Assembly: GCA_964019335.1 (NCBI GenBank)
Contig: OZ025683.1
Span: 310,001-374,000, forward strand
Length of the DNA stretch: 64,000 bases
Direction: 5' to 3'
Source of the DNA: Diplonema japonicum
Taxonomy: Eukaryota > Euglenozoa > Diplonemea > Diplonemida > Diplonemidae
Shown here: piece after piece, positions 39,604 through 49,030 of the stretch
Layout of the letters: each line of letters opens with the position of its first letter
Position numbering within the stretch: the stretch's first letter is position 1
The notes under the pieces: generated by a model
What the model saw: the letters and a program-made list of their open reading frames with translations, nothing else
Databases searched by the model: none
What the model was told of the DNA's origin: nothing
Translations under genes and position numbers: made by a program

Positions 39604-41181
39604 ATGTGGGGCCCGACACGGCTGGCCTTGGCCCTCGTAGGGTTGGTGGCGCTTGCAGAAGGTAAGAACGTGAAGGGGAGCTTCCATTTAGATGCGGGCG
39701 ACGAGACCCACGGCCCGGAGTTCGAGATTGCAAAGTTCAGCTTCGCGGTGGGCGCGAGCAAGATAAAAGGCAAGGTGAAATATCCGGCAGCTGACATGAA
39801 CTGGCGAACATCACCCGCCCTATATCTCTTCAACGACGAAAAATGGGACGACTACCACAAAGCACCCGCATGCATGGACAAGGTTCAGGCAGCACACACT
39901 GTTGTTCAAATTGGAACCTCAACAGACGACTCTGCCGCAGGAGGCAGGCGGGCGAACATCAACTACGGGTACGACCATCTGTCAAAGAACACCAAAACAT
40001 CAGTGAAACAAGTCGGGCACTGGGTGGAGTGGAGCTTCGAATGGACAGTTGAGCACACTGAACGTACCAAGGGCTGGTTCCTCATCGCAGCAGACTGCGC
40101 ATTGGAACAATTCAACACAAAGGTCGCGTCCATGAACTACGACATCACCCTTTTAAACCCCAACGACAACCAACTCCCAGCCGATGAGTTCTGGATGCCC
40201 ACAATGTACATCATTGTACTCATTGCCATGATGGTTCACCTTGGCTTCTGCCTCAATATGTTGTCGAACACAATGGAAAGCTCGGGACGTGTTCATCTTG
40301 TTGTCAAGCTTTTCGGATGCGCGTATCTCGCACAGGTGTCCGCCATCGTGCTGGAACTGCTTCACCTCCTTGTGTACACTCTCAACGGTCGTGGGGTGTT
40401 CATTTTGGACTTCACCTCGGAGCTCCTTGAAGGTTGCTGTGCGCTTGTTATCTCATTCGTTCTGATTTGTTTGGCGTGCGGGTGGACGCTTGTCGAGGAG
40501 GAGGCCGACTCGAAGAAGGCAATGTCGGTCGCGACAATCTTTGCAAACCCGAGGAACATGGCAAAATCAGGGAACTGGCTTGGAAACATTTTCGTCTTGT
40601 TGATCCTCGTCTTGGTCTTCTACACCATGATGTTGATCTTCTGGAACAAGCTCTCGGACGACGATTTCAAGAAATTTCACGACAATGACACAGCGTCAGG
40701 GTCGAAGCTGATCCAGATCAGATTGGGGTTGTTCGTTTTCTTCGCCGTGTCGCTGCTTGCGACGATTCGAAAACAGGTATTTAGAGGGTGGGGCAGGGGA
40801 GGGAAAAAAAAAAATATTTTTATTATAATTCCAGACGCTCAAAGCGGGATCTCCTATTCTCCGTTCCTTCCTCCTGAAGCTGCTTGTTTTCGGGTCGCTG
40901 TGGTTCGTTACATTTCCCCTTATGGTGTTCATCGCCAACCTGTCTGCACATTACCACCGCCACCGAATCGTGGTGACAGGTGTACTGGTGATGCAGTCGC
41001 TCTGCCTTGGTGCGCTTAGTCATCAGTTCCTTGCAGGATCCAGTACCTATGCCAGGCTTTCCACGGTATGTAAAGGGTGAGGTGAAGGGTGAGGGGAAAA
41101 AAAAAATGAACACAGGCATGGGAAAGTGGTATGCTCCCTGGAGCAGGTGGTCTCTTTACCGGAACTAAGTCTAGAGAGTGA
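39604..41181 (+). CDS. GPR180/TMEM145-like seven-helix membrane protein (GOST type)
   Basis: Exons 39604-40776, 40835-41065 and 41116-41181 encode 489 residues; introns GTATTTAGAGG...TTCCAG and GTATGTAAAGG...AACACAG. A signal peptide (MWGPTRLALALVGLVALAEG) is followed by a luminal beta-rich domain of about 180 residues ending FLIAADCALEQFNTKVASMN and YDITLLNPNDNQLPADEFWM, close to the boundary motif of GPR180/TMEM145 proteins. Several hydrophobic helices follow in exon 1, and exon 2 adds the last ones (LLVFGSLWFVTFPLMVFIAN). This family belongs to the GOLD-domain seven-transmembrane helix group that acts in trafficking or signalling. Without splicing the C-terminal helices would be lost. Confidence 0.82.
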
Positions 41182-41992
41182 TGGATGATGTGTCTTTGTC
41201 AGGGGAAAAAAAAAGGAAAAAAAAAAAAAAAAATCGGAGGGGGGAAAAAAAAAGGGAAACAAAAAAAAAAAAAAAAAAAAAAAGGGAAGGGGACAGAAAA
41301 AGAAAGAGTGTTTTATTATTATTTTTTTTTTTTGAGAGTTTTTTTAAATTTTTGAAAAAAAAATCAGGAGCAGGTGGAGGGTCCTCCCTTCTCTCACTTG
41401 AAGATTTTTTTTTTTTTTTTTGCCCTCCGAATTCGATGTGAAGAACAGAAAAAAAAAGGAGGGGAAAGGAATAAAAAAAGAGTGTTCTCGAAGCAGTAAC
41501 AACGGAACTGGTTTTCTTTACTTTTAGTGTTTTTTTCTTCTTCTCTTTTTCTCTCCCCCCCCCCACCCCGTTCCCCTTTTTCTTCTTCCAATTGGGAAAC
41601 AAGAGGACCAATTTCAAAAGTCTCGGAAAACTCTTCCATTAAAAAAAAAAACCCCCGTCGGAAACAACTCGAAGAAAAAAAAGAAATTAAAACAGACGAC
41701 ACACACGTTATCGTAAGTAGGATTCTAAGGCAAAGGAAAGCACAACCCCCCCCCCCCCCCCCCTCCTTATTATGTCTTCCAATCCACATGTTCCTCACCT
41801 CAAAATTGTTGTAAAGGAGTTGAAAGAACGATGAAAAAAAAAAAAAAAAAAAAAAGAACCTGTTATACCTTTATTTAACCGCTAGGGGTAATAGAAGAAG
41901 AAAAAAAAAAAAAAAAAAAACAGGGAGAAAAAAAAAAAACAGGGAGAAAAAAAAAAAAAGAAAAGAAAAAACTTGGCAAACCCGCAGCCACA
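41182..41992. other. Intergenic, homopolymer-rich
   Basis: A, T, G and C runs with short normal stretches. I see no gene; frames here are homopolymer translations. Confidence 0.6.
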
Positions 41993-43261
41993 ATGAGCAG
42001 CAACAGCACCGAGAGCAGCGTCTCGAGTGTGGGCGGAAGAATTCCGAAGGGTGCTTTTACATCAAAGTACGAAGAGAGCTCAGCGACGCCGCCTGTGGAC
42101 GAGACGGAACTGAAGGAAAAATGGGAGAACATCGTAGAGGTGTACCGGGAACTAGAGGTACTGGAGGCAGAGTTCATAGCCCTAGTAGGTGAACACTACA
42201 CTGTGGTGGACGAAGAGACTGCTGGACTGGGCGTTGTGGAAGCTGCGGAAGGCTTCCAAGACAAGTTCAAAAGGTACGCGGAAGGACCCGACAGCTATGA
42301 GGCTGCTCTGAACGACATCAAGGCACAGCTCTGCCCCGGCTCGGCAAGGACTGCACCACTGGTCCAGAAGTTCGAGGAAACACAAACAGACATGACATCA
42401 AAGCAGCGTTTCCCCCACGGGTGCGCGAGGTACCTCTCAACAGTTCATTTAGCAGACGTCCTGGAGATCACTAGAATACTGGACACGACAGAAGCCTTCC
42501 TCTCAGAGGTCACCGCGCAGCCATGCCTCCCTGTGCCGCATCTTGAAAAAGAATCTGTTCCCTGTGAAGAATTCATTCAGGAGTGCTCAATGAGGCGTGC
42601 TGTTTCTTCAGGTGTTGTGGAAATGTTGGATTCTTACGCAACAGGACTGCTGTCCGTCGTTGAAAGAGGGAAAACGTTCAGTGCAATGCTGCAAGGCACG
42701 CTAGACAAACTGGAAGCGAAGAAGGATGAACGAAAAAAAATACGGAACAAGGTCGTCCAGAAGTTCGAGGGTTTCTTGAATTTACAAAAAACGAAGACGG
42801 AGCTGGTGGGCGAGAAGGAGGAGCTTCTCAAAGCGCAGATCAGCGATCTACAGAAAATGATGTCAGCGCGACGAGATGGGATGCTGCAGGACCTCCGTGA
42901 CATCGTGTGTGTGGAGTCGGGATGGAACAAACTTCGGGAGGAGCGTTTCCGTCTCTACTCAACCACCACCGCCATGCAGTCTGTCTACACCAACGCCCTT
43001 CATGAGTTCGACACTACTCTTCAAACCTTGCTGTCGATTGATCACTGGGTGGGCTGTCTTAAGGCGACGCTCTCGTCGCTTTGTTCCAACGATGCGCCCA
43101 AGCTTTCTGCCATGGTCGCTGGTGCGACGTGCAAGGCGAAGGAGTACGCTGTCGAGTTTGCGCAGCGAGAGGTGGAGTTGATATCCCCGTATGCGCACAT
43201 CGATTATGTCAAATCGGAGTTGGAAGCCATCCCTGAGTGGGCAGCTTCCGTGGGTGGTTGA
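41993..43261 (+). CDS. Coiled-coil protein of unknown function
   Basis: Encodes 422 residues. The N-terminal 35 residues are Ser-rich; the rest is almost entirely helical and charged (ELKEKWENIVEVYRELEVLE, KFEGFLNLQKTKTELVGEKE, KEELLKAQISDLQKMMSARR). Trp and Cys are scattered. The all-helical layout could be a BAR-like or spectrin-like cytoskeletal protein, but no signature confirms it. ATG lies after CCGCAG by six bases. Confidence 0.75.
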   Translation: MSSNSTESSVSSVGGRIPKGAFTSKYEESSATPPVDETELKEKWENIVEVYRELEVLEAEFIALVGEHYTVVDEETAGLGVVEAAEGFQDKFKRYAEGPDSYEAALNDIKAQLCPGSARTAPLVQKFEETQTDMTSKQRFPHGCARYLSTVHLADVLEITRILDTTEAFLSEVTAQPCLPVPHLEKESVPCEEFIQECSMRRAVSSGVVEMLDSYATGLLSVVERGKTFSAMLQGTLDKLEAKKDERKKIRNKVVQKFEGFLNLQKTKTELVGEKEELLKAQISDLQKMMSARRDGMLQDLRDIVCVESGWNKLREERFRLYSTTTAMQSVYTNALHEFDTTLQTLLSIDHWVGCLKATLSSLCSNDAPKLSAMVAGATCKAKEYAVEFAQREVELISPYAHIDYVKSELEAIPEWAASVGG

Positions 43262-43380
43262 AAAAAAAAAAAAAAAAAAAAATAGTACTTTTTTTGTGTC
43301 TATATTTACACGGAGTTTTTTTTTTTTTTTCTTTTTTTTCCCCATCGAGAAAAAAAATTTTTTTTTTGAAAAAGATAATA

Positions 43381-43412
<32 letters not shown>

Positions 43413-43416
<4 letters not shown>

Positions 43417-43781
43417 GTCAGACATGTTGCACCGCTGCACCGAAGGCTGGCGCTGGTAAGGCGAAACAGGTGGGTCAGGAGGTTAAGAAGGCTGACAGCG
43501 TGATCGGGATGGACGCGGGAGTCGTTGTCATGGAGCGTAAAGGGTCGCTCATGCCTGGTATGAGGGTGCACGATAGCAGAAGAAATGCTGACGGGACCCT
43601 TGTGGAGCAGGCAGATAAGAAATGGGTAATGGTGACAGACACTGGGGCCAAGGTAGAAATCGAGCCAGCCTTCATTGAGGCTTCCCTGCCGGATGACGAT
43701 CTTGTGGCTGACCTGCACAGCATCCCCGATTTTGAAGCTTCTGTCCACTCTGCTACCTTTGAAAGTGCAAACTCCTCGTAG
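43413..43781 (+). CDS. Small protein with N-myristoylation/palmitoylation-like start
   Basis: Encodes 122 residues starting MGQTCCTAAPKAGAGKAK: Gly2, small residue at position 5-6, Cys5 and Cys6, then basic residues, a classic dual acylation context predicting attachment to plasma or flagellar membrane. The rest (MDAGVVVMERKGSLMPGMRV ... VMVTDTGAKVEIEPAFIEAS) looks like a small beta domain with an acidic tail. The start resembles the start of the gene at 49031 (MGQTCSS). ATG directly follows a 32-base A run. Confidence 0.72.
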
Positions 43782-45720
43782 ATTTTTTTTTTTCTTTTTT
43801 TTTTTTCCCATATTTTTTTCGCCGGAAAAAAAAAAAAAAAAAAAAAAAAAGGAAATCAAGAGAGAGCCTCTCCCACCCTCGCTATATGGGACTGTGAAGG
43901 GCTTCAATGAAAAAAAAAAAAAAAAGTCCGGTTTTCGTCATGACCTACAAATAGATCAGCGCGCACAAAAAAAAAAAGGAAAAAAAAAAAAGAAAAAAAA
44001 GAAAATAATAAACGCTTTTTGGAATACTACGATTTTTCTATTTATTTCCATTTTTTTTTCTCCCTGTTAAACACACTTGTCCGCGGATAAGAAGAATAAA
44101 AAAAAAGAAGGAAACGATACCCTCCCCCCCCTTTTTTTAATTTCTTTTTTGGGTTGTATATCTGATCCCGCCCTATCCCCTTCATCAGGCAAATATATAT
44201 ATGTCCCTCTCGAAATAATTTGATTCTCAGGCAAGGGGGGGAAATAAATACTGTAAAACGAAAAAATCCGGAATCTTTTTTTTAGCTGAGGGGCTTATTG
44301 GGGGAAACTACCGAAGTGGTCTGTTGTAGTTAAGGCCATCAGCGATCAGCAGGATGGATGAATACTTCCTGAAGGCATTTTTTTTTTTTTTTCCTCTCTC
44401 CGGAATTTTCGCTTTTACAGTATTTTAAACATTTCCACTCTGTGACTCATGGTATGGGGTGTATAAAAAAAGGAAAAGAAAAGAGAAGATAGAAAAAAAA
44501 AAGGGGGGGAAAAAAAAAGAGAAGTAGCATGCACGCTGAACGCGGTAGCTACTGTTTTCTTTTTTTTCTCCCCCCCCTTTTTTTTTCCTCCTTATTCTTT
44601 TCCTTTTTCTAGCCTTTTTTTTTTCTTGAGAATCAGCTGCTAATGACTTACCCAGCTTTTTTTATAGGAATAAAGCAACAAAAAAAAAAGAGGGCGTGGA
44701 AAGTGCAGAAGGGTTCACTCCGGGCGAACCCACTTCCCTCCTCTGTAAGCGATTGCTTGGTCCTTATTTGTTTAATTTTTTTTTAAAGGTGCCTTTGGGA
44801 TGATAGCTCCTTCTGCGCTCACTTCTTTGCCCTCTTATTCGCTCTCTACCTAAGGCCTCTTACCCCCTACGAGAAATGGCTCTTTCCCTTTTTAATCCTT
44901 CGGTTCATTTTCCCTTCAAATCTCTTGGCACTTGCCCTGCTGGGGAAAGAGTTTTTAAAAAGAAAAAAAAAATAGGGAAAATAGAAAGAAGGGAAAAAAA
45001 AAAAAGAAAAGAAAATGAAAGGGAAAGGTAGCCACGTTCAAGCATACACAATAACTTCGAAAAGGAAAAAAAAAAAAAGGAAAAAAAAAGAAACTTTATC
45101 CTTTACACCAATCACCCTCACCCGCCCCCCTATCCACCCCCCCCCTATTTCTTTTTTTTTTCTTCTTGTTTTTATTTTTTCCTTCTCTCCTAAAAAATTC
45201 GAAAACGCTTGGCATTCAAGAAGAATGCCTAGTGTTTTTCTAACATATTAGTCTCCCCCTCATTTTTCTTTTACCCCCCCCATCCTATTTTCTTTTTATT
45301 ATCCCTGTCCCGTTGTCTTTGTTTGTTTGTCGTGCTTCTTTTTTTCGCCCCCTCCCCCCCGTTCATCTTTGTACCAACTTCGAAAAAAGAAATAAATCAG
45401 CCCAAAAAAAAAAGTGTCACTCTCCCCCCCCCCCCCCAACCTCAGCACCCCCCACTTTTGTTCTCTTTTCTTATTAGAATAGAGATCAAAAAAGTTGGAA
45501 ATTGGGTTTTGTGCAGAGGACCCCAGGAGAAGATATGGCCAACCTCTGGGAGCGCAAGCACTAGGAAGGTCAAGATCGATAATCTAACCAACGATCAGCC
45601 GTTTCTAGTAGACGTACAGCTTCTGAGGTCAAAGGTCTCTCCTTTTTGCACTTTTTTTTTTTTTTTTTCTTTCCTTTCATACACTCTCCTCTTTTTCATC
45701 CCTCTTTTTTTCCCCTGTTC

Positions 45721-45755
<35 letters not shown>

Positions 45756-45769
45756 GGGCCCACATCTAA
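43782..45769. other. Intergenic, homopolymer-rich, with short repeat element
   Basis: About 2 kb of A/T/C/G runs. Contains the TIR element at 44246-44426 and a small hairpin GGGTTCACTCCGGGCGAACCC near 44716. Bases 45515-45636 have normal composition and a stop-free frame (KVKIDNLTNDQPFLVDVQLL) but no ATG, so a fragment or missed exon is possible. No full gene is supported. Confidence 0.5.
44246..44426. mobile_element. 181-bp MITE-like element with TACTGTAAAAC inverted ends
   Basis: AAATACTGTAAAACGAAAAA and ATCCGGAAT at the left pair with ATTCCGG-like and TTTTACAGTATTT at the right (44400-44426). The interior is about 125 bases without coding content. The first bases match the fold-back inside the piggyBac remnant. 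Confidence 0.75.
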
Positions 45770-48718
45770 ATGCTACCCGGCACGTCACCAGTCCAGGACC
45801 ATGTTGAGTATGACGAAAACGTGAGCCTCATCAGGCAAGGGATCATTGGAGAAGACAGCACGCTGCAAGGGTGCGGCGTGCCCCTTGCGACAAAAGGGAG
45901 GAAAATGCTGTACACGGACTTCACAGCCTCTGGGAGGTGTGTCGACCTCGTGGAAAGGTACATGCTTCAGGAGGTGATGCCCTACTACGGCAACACACAC
46001 ACCGTGTCCTCCGGTACCGCCCGCCAGACGACCAACTTCCGCAACGAGGCGAGATCCATCATCAAAAACTACTACAACTGTACATTTGAAAACGCTCTCA
46101 TCTTCACCGGGAACGGGGCCACAGGAGCAACGTCTGTCTTCGTGAAACTCCTTCAGCGTACAAAGGGCTTCACAAGCCCACCCAAAGTCCGGGAAGAGGA
46201 CCGATGGGGGTCTGTACTCTGCACTGTGTGCGGGACAACATTTGAAAACGACACACTTTACCGAGCCCACGCCGCCACCGAGGCCCACATCGATGCCGTG
46301 AAGCAGCGTAAAGTGGCACAGCACACTTCCGGTGAATACAAGGGCTGCATGCTCCTCCTTGACCCAATGTCCCACCACACTTCGATCCTCCCCTACAGGG
46401 AGCTCGTTAAGGAGAACCCGACCTTCTTCCAACTCACAAACCTTACCCTCGACGAGTCCAAGGGGCACCTCTCTGTGGAGAACCTCACCACTGTCCTCGA
46501 AAGGTGTCAGAAGGAAAGTCTCCGCCCTGTGGCCATCTTGTCGGCTGCCTCGAACGTCACAGGTATCGCCATCAACGCTGCACACGTTAACACCATCGTT
46601 CATGCGCACGGCGGGGTGGCACTGTGGGACCTTGCCGCTGTTGCAGGACACATGCGAGTCAACCTGAACCCTCCACCTTCCGACGGCAAGGACCCCTCCT
46701 TCGACTTCGCGATCGTGTCTCCTCACAAGCTCCTCGGGGGCCCTGGCACCACGGGGCTTCTCTTCGCGAAGAAGATCCTCCTCTCCAACGAAACACCATG
46801 TTACGCAGGCGGGGGCATTGTGCAGTACGTGTCGCCCAACACACACACGTACATCGAGAACCTGGAGGAGAGGGAGGAGGCGGGGACACCGAACATTCTG
46901 GGGTGCATCAAGGCAGGGCTTGTGTACAGGATGCACTCCATGCTGGACCCGGTGAAGCTGCACGCAAGCGAGACTGCAATGCTGAAGTCAGTGACGGCGA
47001 GAATCAGGGAACACAAGAATGTGAAGATTTTGGGGGACCACTGCGACTCGGAGCGGGTGGGGATCCTGTCGTTCAACATCGTGTACGGGGGCGGGCTGTA
47101 TCTGCACTACAACTTTGTGACAGTGCTGCTGAACGATCTGTTCGGGATACAGGTGAGGGGTGGGTGTGCCTGTGCTGGACCCTATGCACAGTGGCTACTC
47201 GGGATGAGCGACGAAGCAATTTATGGCTACGAGAAGGCATTGAAGACCACGGGAGTGGAGGTTCTGCGTCCCGGGTTCGTGCGCACCGGCGTGCACTTCA
47301 CAATGACCAGTGAAGACATTGAGGCCATGACACAGGCGATCCTGTGGGTGGCGGACCATGGGTGGAAGCTCCTTGGCGCATACGTGTTCCACAGAGACAA
47401 CGGGGAGTGGGAGTACAAGAACCATGATTTTGACACGGAACGCAAATGGATCTCATCCTTGACACCCGCGTCCATGCGGGACCCCTTTTTTGTTTCAAAA
47501 CCCGAAAAACCGGTGAAGCTGACGATAGCGGAGCTCATCGCAGAAGCGGACAAGCTCCTGGAGGAGGTGTACACCCCGAACCACATCACCTTGAACACCA
47601 TTGTGGAGAAGGAGATCCCGAAGGAACTACACGAATGGATCTTTTTTGCCACACAAAAAGATTTCTTGAACTCAGTGAAGCAGGCGCTCGGCGACGTCAA
47701 CAGCGTGAGGTCGTGGGAAGGCGTTGTACCGGCTACAGACAGGAAACCCTCGTGTTGGAACGTGAGGCAATCCGCTCCTAAAGAAAGCGGCTACGTGGGG
47801 GACAAGAGAGCCATCCCAACCCATACGGGATCTGTGCCCACTGGGAAGAAGCAAAAGAAGAACCACATCTTGCATGGCGTGCACATACCAAAGTCGATCC
47901 GCGGTCCTGTAGGCGAAGCCATCAAGACATATAACATGATCAACGAAGGGGATAACATACTAGTCGGGCTCTCCGGAGGGAAGGACTCAATGGTATTGCT
48001 GCACGTTCTACTTGCGATACAAAAGGTCAGCCCTGTTAAATTCAAGGTGGGTGCCGCCACTGTCAACCCAATGACGCCAGAGTACGACCCGACACCGTTG
48101 GTAAAGTACGTAACGGGCTTGGGAGTGGAGTATGCCATGCTGTCGCAGCCGTTGATAGACCTTGCGAAAGAGAAGATGGGCGAGAAACGTCCAAGCATAT
48201 GCAGTTTCTGCAGCAGAATGAAAAGAGGAATGTTGTACTCCCACATGCGTAAGGAAGGGTACAACGTGCTCGCTTTGGGGCAGCACAGCGATGACTTGGT
48301 GGAGTCATTTGTGATGTCGCTTTTCCACAACGGGATGCTAACCACAATGAAGGCAAACTACACAATACAGCAAGGGGACGTCAGGGTGATTCGGCCGTTG
48401 GTGCTTGTTCGAGAGAGGATGACTGCACAGATAGCAAAAGAGAACAACCTGCCTCTCATCCAAGACAACTGCCCTGCTTGCTTTGCAGCTCCAAAGGAAC
48501 GTCACAGGATCAAAGTGTTGTTGTCTGGCCAAGAAGCTGAGTTCCCCAGCCTCTTCCCTACAATCATGAAGGCTATCAAGCCGCTCATCGCGATCTCGGA
48601 GACCGATAGGGGCGGACCTCAGGGCATCGCGAGCAAGTCTCAAGAGGACGACGAAGTCCTTGACCAAAAGGCTGAGGAATCTCTTTTACCGTGCACTTCC
48701 TCGAGCTGTCCTGTGTAG
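45770..48718 (+). CDS. Cysteine desulfurase-like protein with inserted C2H2 zinc finger, fused to TtcA-type tRNA 2-thiolation domain
   Basis: Encodes 982 residues. Residues about 25-560 are a class V aminotransferase/cysteine desulfurase: PLP Lys320 in SPHKLLGGPG and candidate persulfide Cys466/468 in VRGGCACAGPY. A C2H2 finger is inserted at C151, C154, H167 and H173 (CTVCGTTF...HAATEAH). Residues about 700-950 are a TtcA-like ATP-pyrophosphatase: PP-loop SGGKDS at 735, CSFC at 811-814, CPAC at 901-904; such Cys residues bind [4Fe-4S] in TtcA, which makes 2-thiocytidine-32 in tRNA. Inference: sulfur freed from cysteine by the first half is used by the second in cis. No presequence is visible. 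ATG is the first in frame (a stop precedes it). The 3' neighbour is a paralogue without TtcA. Confidence 0.92.
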   Translation: MLPGTSPVQDHVEYDENVSLIRQGIIGEDSTLQGCGVPLATKGRKMLYTDFTASGRCVDLVERYMLQEVMPYYGNTHTVSSGTARQTTNFRNEARSIIKNYYNCTFENALIFTGNGATGATSVFVKLLQRTKGFTSPPKVREEDRWGSVLCTVCGTTFENDTLYRAHAATEAHIDAVKQRKVAQHTSGEYKGCMLLLDPMSHHTSILPYRELVKENPTFFQLTNLTLDESKGHLSVENLTTVLERCQKESLRPVAILSAASNVTGIAINAAHVNTIVHAHGGVALWDLAAVAGHMRVNLNPPPSDGKDPSFDFAIVSPHKLLGGPGTTGLLFAKKILLSNETPCYAGGGIVQYVSPNTHTYIENLEEREEAGTPNILGCIKAGLVYRMHSMLDPVKLHASETAMLKSVTARIREHKNVKILGDHCDSERVGILSFNIVYGGGLYLHYNFVTVLLNDLFGIQVRGGCACAGPYAQWLLGMSDEAIYGYEKALKTTGVEVLRPGFVRTGVHFTMTSEDIEAMTQAILWVADHGWKLLGAYVFHRDNGEWEYKNHDFDTERKWISSLTPASMRDPFFVSKPEKPVKLTIAELIAEADKLLEEVYTPNHITLNTIVEKEIPKELHEWIFFATQKDFLNSVKQALGDVNSVRSWEGVVPATDRKPSCWNVRQSAPKESGYVGDKRAIPTHTGSVPTGKKQKKNHILHGVHIPKSIRGPVGEAIKTYNMINEGDNILVGLSGGKDSMVLLHVLLAIQKVSPVKFKVGAATVNPMTPEYDPTPLVKYVTGLGVEYAMLSQPLIDLAKEKMGEKRPSICSFCSRMKRGMLYSHMRKEGYNVLALGQHSDDLVESFVMSLFHNGMLTTMKANYTIQQGDVRVIRPLVLVRERMTAQIAKENNLPLIQDNCPACFAAPKERHRIKVLLSGQEAEFPSLFPTIMKAIKPLIAISETDRGGPQGIASKSQEDDEVLDQKAEESLLPCTSSSCPV

Positions 48719-49030
48719 GTCTGCTGAATGTCGTCGAAAAGATGGAGGGGAAGTAAATCAGTTCGGTTTTTTTTTTTCTTTTTTTTTTTTTTCTCTTCTT
48801 ATCTTTTTATTAAAGTGTGTCACAATGAATGTCACCTTCGAAAGTTCCCCCCTCCCCTCCCCTCGTCTGCCCCTTGCTGCTTGTGACACAAGCACCTGGC
48901 ACCCCTGTGCTTGGTGCCTCTAACAAACAAAAAGCAATTCTGGTGGCGGTAGTTTCCTTTTCCCCCATTTCCCCCCAACAATCTATCATCACAGGTTTTC
49001 TTGAAAACTTACAAAAAAAAGAGAAGGAAA
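48719..49030. other. Spacer between desulfurase paralogues
   Basis: 312 bases with T runs near 48766-48793 and a TCACAG at about 48989-48994, a likely splice acceptor. No gene seen. Confidence 0.6.

Noticed and set aside
44700-44770. Possible tRNA, from GGGTTCACTCCGGGCGAACCC
   Set aside because: The stem is a simple hairpin; no acceptor stem, anticodon arm or TTCRANY loop could be placed around it.
45785-46963. 392-residue - strand frame opposite the desulfurase, repeated opposite the paralogue at 49067-50170
   Set aside because: Both are shadows; their similarity to each other follows from the paralogy of the + strand genes.
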